This document shows, piece by piece, positions 6,724 through 10,907 of a stretch of DNA of 10,907 nucleotides. This DNA comes from Nitrospira defluvii. GTDB lineage: Bacteria > Nitrospirota > Nitrospiria > Nitrospirales > Nitrospiraceae. The translations under genes and the position numbers were made by a program. The notes below the pieces were generated by a model, which worked only from the letters and a program-made list of their open reading frames with translations, did not search any database and was not told where the DNA came from. The DNA lies in assembly GCA_016199015.1 (NCBI GenBank), contig JACQHN010000269.1:1-10907 (forward strand), given 5' to 3'. Every line of letters starts with the position of its first letter. Within the stretch, counting starts at the first letter, position 1.

Positions 6724-7040
6724 TGTGGAATTCTCGTGAACGCACACCGTCGAGCAGAGGGGGCTCCATCCGTCTCTAAAATAGTTTTTCAACAGTCCTT
6801 ACTCCTTGCTGGTTCACCTGGCATCAGGTTTTTTTGGGCGCATCGAATACCGAAACCGCCAACGAACCCATCCGGTTGACTCGGGCCATTCCCTCCACAT
6901 CGTCTCTTGTCGCGGCTCTCCGACTAGCATCTTCTCGACGGGACTGCTAATTTGTGCCTTTCTGTGCGGCAGTTGAGTCGGCAGAGGATGACGGCCTCGC
7001 CCGTCTCACACCCGACAGAAAAAGATCAGGAGCGTGGTCG
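6724..7040. other. Non-coding stretch with a decayed repeat end and a T run
   Basis: No gene is seen here. TAGTTTTTCAACAGTCCTTA (6783-6802), read on the minus strand, resembles the end of the neighbouring repeat family (AGGA-TG-TGAAAAA), so an older copy or nested insertion probably lies here. The last part holds only the 5' flank of the TPR gene. I found no convincing promoter: TTGACT at 6876-6881 resembles a -35 box, but no good -10 follows at 16-18 bases. Confidence 0.4.
6816..6835 (+). terminator. Weak intrinsic-terminator-like hairpin
   Basis: ACCTG (6816-6820), loop GCAT and CAGGT (6825-6829) form a five-base stem overlapping a run of seven T (6829-6835). The stem is short, so efficiency is doubtful. 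It could end transcripts reading out of tldDE and the repeat before the TPR gene. Confidence 0.3.
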
Positions 7041-8675
7041 ATGACGAAAGGCAGATATGCAAGGGCGGTGTTTGAGGGCTTGATGGTCGTAGGGTTGGCC
7101 GTGCCTCTTTTTGCCGGAGCGGCTTGGGCGGAGGTGACGCTGTTCGACAATCTCGGCACGTGGCATCACGAGATCACGACGACGTCCGAACGTGCGCAGC
7201 AGTTTTTCGATCAAGGGCTCAGGCTGGTCTATGCCTTCAATCATGAGGAAGCCATCACCGCCTTCACGGAAGCGTCCCGTCTCGATCCTGATGCGCCTAT
7301 GCCCTATTGGGGTGTGGCGTTGAGCCTGGGGCCGAACATTAATGCAGCCATGGATCCGAAAGCGGAGCCACGCGCCGTTGAGGCCCTGCGCAAGGCCACG
7401 TTGCATCTGGCGCAGGCCACTCCCAGGGAGCGGGCGTACGTTGAGGCCTTGGCTGCGCGGTACTCACTCAAACGGTCTCTCACCCGGCGGGCGAAGGACG
7501 AGGCCTATGCGAAGGCCATGCGTCGTCTGGCGCGGGAGTGTCCCGATGACGTGGATGCGACGACGCTGTCTGCGGAAGCACAGATGCTTCTCCGGCCCTG
7601 GGACTATTGGCGGTCGGATGGGCGCCCTCAAGCGGGGACAGATGAGCTCGTCGCGACGTTGGAAGCGGCGCTGCAGCGAAACCCGAATCACCCGGGCGCC
7701 TGCCACTACTACATTCACGCCGTCGAAGCGTCAGCTGAACCCCAGCGAGCGCTTGACTGTGCCAAACGATTGCCCTCGCTCATGCCTGGCGCCGGACATC
7801 TCGTGCATATGCCGGCGCATATCTACATGCGTTTGGGGCTCTATCGGGAGGCGTCTGAACGCAACGCCACAGCTGCAACGGTGGACCACGAGTATTTAAC
7901 CCACCATCCGCTGGAGGGGAATTATGCGGCGGGGTACTATGCGCACAATCTCCATTTTCTGAATGCCTCCTTGATGATGGAAGGCCGGAGTGCGGAGGCC
8001 TTCCAGGCCGGACGGGATCTCCTGACGAAGGTTTCGGACGAAGAAGTGGCCAAGGAGCCGTCTCTGGAATGGTATGCGCCGACGTTGTTATTGACTCAGG
8101 CTCGATTCGGTCACTGGAGCGACGTGATCCGGCAACCTCCGCCTCCCAAAGGAATGCGGTTCACCACCGGCCTCTGGCACTATGTGCGTGGGCTGGCATT
8201 CGCCGCGACGACACGGTTTGGGAGTGCCGAGGGTGAATTGTCGAATCTTCGAAAAGCCCTGAAGCCGTTTGCCAAAGCGAAGACTGCGGAAGCCAAGACC
8301 AGTCGCGCCATCCTGAAAGTGGCCGAACGGGTGTTGGTCGGGGAACTGGCAGCACGGCGCGGCCAGTACGATGCGGGCATTCAGGCCTTACGCGAGGCGC
8401 TCCAACTGGAGGCCGCGTTGCCCTACAGCGAGCCACCCTTCTGGTTTCAACCGGTTCGCCACAATCTGGGAGCGGTGCTGTTGCTGGCGGGACGTCCGAG
8501 TGAAGCCGAATCAGTCTACCGTGAAGATCTGCGCCTCAATCCCGAGAACGGGTGGGCGTTGCAAGGACTCGTCCAAAGCCTGCGGGCGCAGAACAAGGAC
8601 GCCGCGCAGGAAGAAACCCGGTTTCGTACCGCCTGGGTACGAGCCGATGTCACGTTACCGGGCTCACGATTTTAA
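7041..8675 (+). CDS. Exported TPR protein with conserved histidine motifs
   Basis: The 544-residue protein has a clear Sec signal peptide: Lys/Arg near the start, a hydrophobic core at about 12-28 and AWA|E cleavage after residue 30. TPR-like helix pairs follow: about 46-82 (RAQQFFDQGLRLVYAFNHEE and AITAFTEASRLDPDAPMPYW), about 200-245, and a C-terminal set at about 425-520. Between them are HPGACHYYIHAVE (217-229) and GAGHLVHMPAHIYMRLG (250-266). I recognise these His-rich blocks as recurring in a widespread family of uncharacterised TPR proteins. The regular histidine spacing could bind metal or form a polar groove; that is inference. ATG 7041 has AGGAG eight bases upstream and puts the signal peptide at the N-terminus, which rules out the open upstream frame from 6954. 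It probably acts in the periplasm as a binding scaffold; no partner is known. Confidence 0.85.
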   Translation: MTKGRYARAVFEGLMVVGLAVPLFAGAAWAEVTLFDNLGTWHHEITTTSERAQQFFDQGLRLVYAFNHEEAITAFTEASRLDPDAPMPYWGVALSLGPNINAAMDPKAEPRAVEALRKATLHLAQATPRERAYVEALAARYSLKRSLTRRAKDEAYAKAMRRLARECPDDVDATTLSAEAQMLLRPWDYWRSDGRPQAGTDELVATLEAALQRNPNHPGACHYYIHAVEASAEPQRALDCAKRLPSLMPGAGHLVHMPAHIYMRLGLYREASERNATAATVDHEYLTHHPLEGNYAAGYYAHNLHFLNASLMMEGRSAEAFQAGRDLLTKVSDEEVAKEPSLEWYAPTLLLTQARFGHWSDVIRQPPPPKGMRFTTGLWHYVRGLAFAATTRFGSAEGELSNLRKALKPFAKAKTAEAKTSRAILKVAERVLVGELAARRGQYDAGIQALREALQLEAALPYSEPPFWFQPVRHNLGAVLLLAGRPSEAESVYREDLRLNPENGWALQGLVQSLRAQNKDAAQEETRFRTAWVRADVTLPGSRF

Positions 8676-8732
8676 CAAGACGCGGCATATCGGCGCCGGA
8701 GCTTATTCATGGTGCCCAACAAAGGACGAGAG

Positions 8733-9548
8733 ATGTTGAAGACGGATTATGTGTTCCACGCGGCGGAAGAGCCGCGCGAGCTCGAGCGGTTGCAGATGCT
8801 GGAGCGGATTTTCGATCTGGGCACGCAACGCCGGATGCTGGCGACCGGTCTGACGACCGGATGGCATTGTTTGGAAGTGGGGGCGGGGGCCGGGTCTATC
8901 GTGCGGTGGTTGGAACAGCGGGTCGGTCCCTCGGGGAAAGTAGTCGCCCTTGACAGCAATCCGCGCTTTTTGCGCAATAGCAGCAGCTCGACCATCGACA
9001 TTCTCCAGGGCGATATCTGTGACATGGACCTTCCTCCGGCCACGTTCGATCTGGTGCATGCGCGGTATGTCATGATTCATATCGCAGAGTATCGGACGGC
9101 GTTTGAGCGCATGCTGCGCTGCGTCAAACCAGGCGGTTGGGTGGTCATTGAAGAGCCTGATTTCGAAGGGGCGCGGGCGGTGACCGGCCCGGATGAAACC
9201 CGGGTGGCGTTTGGACGCGTGACCGATGCCATTGAACGCATGTTTACGTCCATTGGAATGGACTATGCGCTGGGAGCGAAGTTGCCTGCGCTGTTCCAGC
9301 AGCATCACTTGAGCCAACTGACGGTGGAATATGAGGGGCATCTGTCGGCCGGAGGCGGGCTGATTCCACAGCTGATGAAGCTGTCCGCCGAACAACTTCG
9401 GGTGAAGTATGTAGCGACAGGCATGGTCGCGGATACGGACATCGATCTGTACTGCAGCCTGGCTGATGATCCGGAGGCCTGGGCCATTTATTATGCGACC
9501 GTGGCGGTGAGCGGGTGGTGGCAGCCGCAGTGTGGCGGGCGAACGTAA
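8733..9548 (+). CDS. Class I SAM-dependent methyltransferase (UbiE/Methyltransf_11-like)
   Basis: The 271-residue protein has the Rossmann-type methyltransferase order: motif I LEVGAGAGS (47-55) binding SAM, the acidic end of strand 2 in VALDSN (Asp 74), QGDI (92-95), FDLVHARYVMIHI (105-117) and VKPGGWVVIEEPDF after it. This is the pattern of small-molecule and quinone/lipid methyltransferases. The roughly 130 C-terminal residues, which would shape the acceptor site, give no specific clue to the substrate. I chose the ATG at 8733 because AAAGGA lies six to seven bases upstream; an ATG at 8709 in the same frame would add eight residues. It follows the TPR gene by 57 bases on the same strand and precedes the TIGR00725-like gene by eight bases, so at least the latter two form an operon. 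It is probably cytoplasmic. Confidence 0.88.
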   Translation: MLKTDYVFHAAEEPRELERLQMLERIFDLGTQRRMLATGLTTGWHCLEVGAGAGSIVRWLEQRVGPSGKVVALDSNPRFLRNSSSSTIDILQGDICDMDLPPATFDLVHARYVMIHIAEYRTAFERMLRCVKPGGWVVIEEPDFEGARAVTGPDETRVAFGRVTDAIERMFTSIGMDYALGAKLPALFQQHHLSQLTVEYEGHLSAGGGLIPQLMKLSAEQLRVKYVATGMVADTDIDLYCSLADDPEAWAIYYATVAVSGWWQPQCGGRT

Positions 9549-9556
9549 GGATGGGC

Positions 9557-10090
9557 ATGCGATACATTGTGGGCGTCATGGGTCCTGCCAAGGCCAGAAA
9601 AAAAGATATCGACAATGCCCGGGTGCTCGGTGAATTGATCGCGCGACGGGAATGGGTGGTGCTGACGGGCGGCCGCGATGTGGGTGTCATGGACGCGGCC
9701 TCGCAAGGCGCCAAGCGCGTTCCCGGCAGCTTGACGATCGGCGTGCTTCCTTCGGCTCGGGAACGCGTGTCCAAATATGTCGATTTGGCCATCATCACCG
9801 AAATGGGCAATGCCCGAAACAACGTCAATGTCATGTCCAGTAATGTGGTGGTGGCCTGCGGTTTGACAGGAGCGGGAACCGTTTCGGAGGTGGCGCTCGC
9901 GCTGAAAGCGGGAAAACCGGTCATCTTGGTGGGGGCCAGCCCGACCGAAGAAAAGTTCTTCAAAAAACTGGGAGGCCGGTTAATTGCCGCGGTGGAAACT
10001 CCGGAAGAAGCCATCGGGCTGATGATGAAACAGTTTGAACAACAGCAGCCGGAGTTGGTGCAAGGGGCGCGGTCATGGGGAGGCGTCTAG
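9557..10090 (+). CDS. TIGR00725-like protein of the LOG/MoCo-carrier Rossmann fold
   Basis: The 177-residue protein shows the family landmarks in order: YIVGVMG (3-9, first strand and loop), LTGGRDVGVMDAASQGAK (36-53), GVLP (62-65), the TEMGNARNNVNVMSSNVVVA stretch (81-100), and GAGTVSEVALALKAGKPVILVG (105-126). These place it with TIGR00725 proteins, relatives of the lysine-decarboxylase-like/LOG cytokinin-activating enzymes and the molybdenum-cofactor carrier protein. The LOG catalytic motif PGGxGTxxE is altered: CGLTGAGTVSE keeps GT and Glu but lacks PGG. It may bind a nucleotide or cofactor rather than cleave a nucleotide as LOG does. ATG 9557 is preferred because AAGG ends six bases upstream; ATG 9551 would overlap the site. 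It is eight bases from the methyltransferase gene, suggesting a shared pathway. The stop TAG starts the next repeat copy. Confidence 0.8.
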   Translation: MRYIVGVMGPAKARKKDIDNARVLGELIARREWVVLTGGRDVGVMDAASQGAKRVPGSLTIGVLPSARERVSKYVDLAIITEMGNARNNVNVMSSNVVVACGLTGAGTVSEVALALKAGKPVILVGASPTEEKFFKKLGGRLIAAVETPEEAIGLMMKQFEQQQPELVQGARSWGGV

Positions 10091-10251
10091 CAGGCGGCTG
10101 AACAAGCCCGCCAGTTGCGATTTCGATTCCGGTGAAGTGTGAACCGGCCCTCCATGGAACCAACATGTTCAATGTTCAATTGAACACTCAACATTGAACA
10201 TTACAGCTGCTCACGTTGCACGAACGACGAATGAAGGGGGCGGCCTTTTTA
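10088..10251. repeat. Palindromic intergenic repeat, copy B, filling a convergent gap
   Basis: The left end TAGCAGGCGGCTGAACAAGC matches copy A at about 22 of 27 positions through CCGCCAG, and the right end carries the family sequence CGTTGCACGAACGACGAATG before GGCGGCCTTTTT. AACAAGCCCGCC (10101-10112) pairs with GGCGGCCTTTTT (10239-10250) at 10 of 12 bases, and CCGGT (10129-10133) with ACCGG (10143-10147) forms a local hairpin. It begins at the TAG of the TIGR00725-like gene and ends at the TAA of the LEA14-like gene, so it spans the whole gap. The large stem with T-rich and A-rich flanks could end transcription from both sides. Confidence 0.7.
10165..10201. repeat. AT-rich double palindrome inside copy B
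   Basis: ATGTTCAATGTT (10165-10176) and AACATTGAACAT (10190-10201) are perfect 12-base arms. Overlapping them, TGTTCAATTGAACA (10173-10186) is a perfect 14-base palindrome. The stretch is built from TTCAATG-like units and is clearly AT-richer than its surroundings. Two mutually exclusive hairpins can form. Confidence 0.75.
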
Positions 10252-10734
10252 GGGAGTGACAGGAGATCCGGAAAGCGCTCCCTTTTCCAACAGCACGCCT
10301 GAGTTTTCAAACGGGAGACGACCATCCTTGGTATGGAGCACGCCTGTGACCTGGTAGGTGAGCGTCTGCTCGTGTGAGAAGGAGAGGAATTGGCGGACGA
10401 CTTGTAGGGTGGAGGTACTCGTCTCCACCGACATCACGGCATCGCTCAAGCGCGGCACGACCAGTTCCTTATTGCCCAGTCCACGCGCAAGTCGGTGTCC
10501 ATTGAGATCGAGACGAAAATCGATGCCGGTGACGGCGAGATCGAAATCGTTGGGGTTGCGAATGCGCAGATCGACTTGAAGCCGTTGCTCGAAGGCGCTG
10601 GCTTCCGTCGGCGTAACGTTGGTCACGAGCACCTCCGGCGGCTCGCCTTTCATAAGCCAGGACGCGCATCCGGGAAGAGTCAACGCAGCCACGAGCCCCA
10701 AGCGCGAAACCAGTCTTCTCATTCCGGCGATCAT
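10249..10734 (-). CDS. LEA14-like (WHy domain) lipoprotein
   Basis: The 161-residue protein begins with RRLVSRLGLVAALTLPGCAS. LPGC is a good lipobox with the lipidated cysteine at residue 23, so it is likely anchored in the outer or inner membrane facing the periplasm. The rest (about 33-140) fits the LEA type 2/WHy domain: PPEVLVTNVTPTEASAFEQR, the typical LRIRNPNDFDLAVTGIDFRL block around a conserved NPN, a two-residue NG turn, and later STLQVVRQFL and TYQVTGVLH. Such domains are beta-sandwiches linked to stress tolerance or envelope binding; the bacterial role is not settled. ATG 10734 (weak GGA nine bases upstream) and ATG 10722 are both possible; a TTG at 10740 is less likely. It faces the TIGR00725-like gene and shares no operon in the window. 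Confidence 0.85.
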   Translation of the reverse strand: MIAGMRRLVSRLGLVAALTLPGCASWLMKGEPPEVLVTNVTPTEASAFEQRLQVDLRIRNPNDFDLAVTGIDFRLDLNGHRLARGLGNKELVVPRLSDAVMSVETSTSTLQVVRQFLSFSHEQTLTYQVTGVLHTKDGRLPFENSGVLLEKGALSGSPVTP

Positions 10735-10771
10735 ACACAAGCATCCAGTCGATTGCGACGCTCGTAGATAT

Positions 10772-10836
10772 TAGCAGGATGCGGAAAAAGTCCGCCAGCT
10801 TCGTTCTCGCATCGCTCCGAGGCTCCACGTACCGCC
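10772..10836. repeat. Intergenic repeat, copy C (left end; right limit not seen)
   Basis: TAGCAGGATGCGG followed by AAAAAGTCCGCCAGCTTC is 36 of 39 bases identical to the start of copy A, and CGCTCCGA is shared a little further on. After about 10810 the likeness fades, so the right end of this copy lies in the last bases or beyond the window. Its boundary also forms TAATAT on the minus strand, upstream of the LEA14-like gene. Confidence 0.7.
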
Positions 10837-10845
10837 ATGGGCAAA

Positions 10846-10865
10846 GAGCCTGTCCCGGCAGGCTC
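10846..10865. other. GC-rich hairpin near the right edge
   Basis: GAGCCTG (10846-10852) and CAGGCTC (10859-10865) form a perfect seven-base stem with a six-base loop. There is no T run. It may be part of repeat copy C or of the leader of a gene beyond the edge. Confidence 0.5.
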
Positions 10866-10907
10866 GGAGTGGGCGGGTAAGAATGACGACGCCTCGCCAC
10901 AAGACAC

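Noticed and set aside
6541..6879. A 112-codon plus-strand frame between tldE and the TPR gene
   Set aside because: It lies mostly in the palindromic repeat; its translation is that of repeat DNA and it has no good ribosome binding site.
10469..10900. A 143-codon minus-strand frame overlapping the LEA14-like gene and copy C
   Set aside because: It is out of frame with the LEA14-like protein, runs through repeat sequence and is Arg/Ser-rich without domains.
10837..10907. A short frame from ATG 10837 open to the right edge
   Set aside because: Only 23 codons are visible, with no ribosome binding site and partly inside the hairpin and repeat region, so it cannot be supported.
1..10907. tRNA, rRNA, CRISPR array, phage or transposase genes
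   Set aside because: I saw no cloverleaf-like sequence, no regularly spaced direct repeats with spacers and no integrase or transposase motif.

Overview
The window is GC-rich bacterial chromosome. Compact genes are separated by an intergenic repeat family whose left end reads TAGCAGG...AAAAAGTCCGCCAG. Together with the gene content (c-type cytochrome, SulP transporter, TldD/TldE pair, His-rich TPR protein, TIGR00725-like protein, LEA14-like lipoprotein), this looks to me like Nitrospira or another member of Nitrospirota. That assignment is recalled and inferred, because no rRNA or other marker gene is present.

Layout. At the left edge, positions 1-200 on the minus strand hold the N-terminus of an exported c-type cytochrome. 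Its gene runs off the window. Diverging from it is a DUF1295-type membrane protein (461-1261, plus). Next comes a minus-strand block read right to left: a small HTH/zinc-ribbon regulator (3191-3502), a SulP-family anion transporter (1490-3064) and a 74-residue lipoprotein with a TPR-like helix pair (1269-1493). The last two overlap by ATGA. Diverging from the regulator across a short promoter region is the tldD-tldE pair (3616-6416, also joined by an ATGA overlap), which encodes both halves of the TldD/E metallopeptidase.

After tldE lies about 620 bp without a gene. Roughly 310 bp of it is one long, nested imperfect palindrome. Then follow, on the plus strand, an exported TPR protein with conserved histidine motifs (7041-8675), a class I SAM-dependent methyltransferase (8733-9548) and a TIGR00725/LOG-like nucleotide-binding-fold protein (9557-10090). 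A LEA14-like lipoprotein (10249-10734) faces them on the minus strand. A second palindromic repeat copy fills the space between the two convergent stop codons, and a third copy lies at the right end.

Most genes belong to known families and no obvious new defence or biosynthetic system is visible. The items most worth a second look are the palindromic repeat family, which supplies the TAG stop codons of two genes, the possible control of a SulP transporter by an HTH/zinc-ribbon protein, and the His-rich secreted TPR protein of unknown function.
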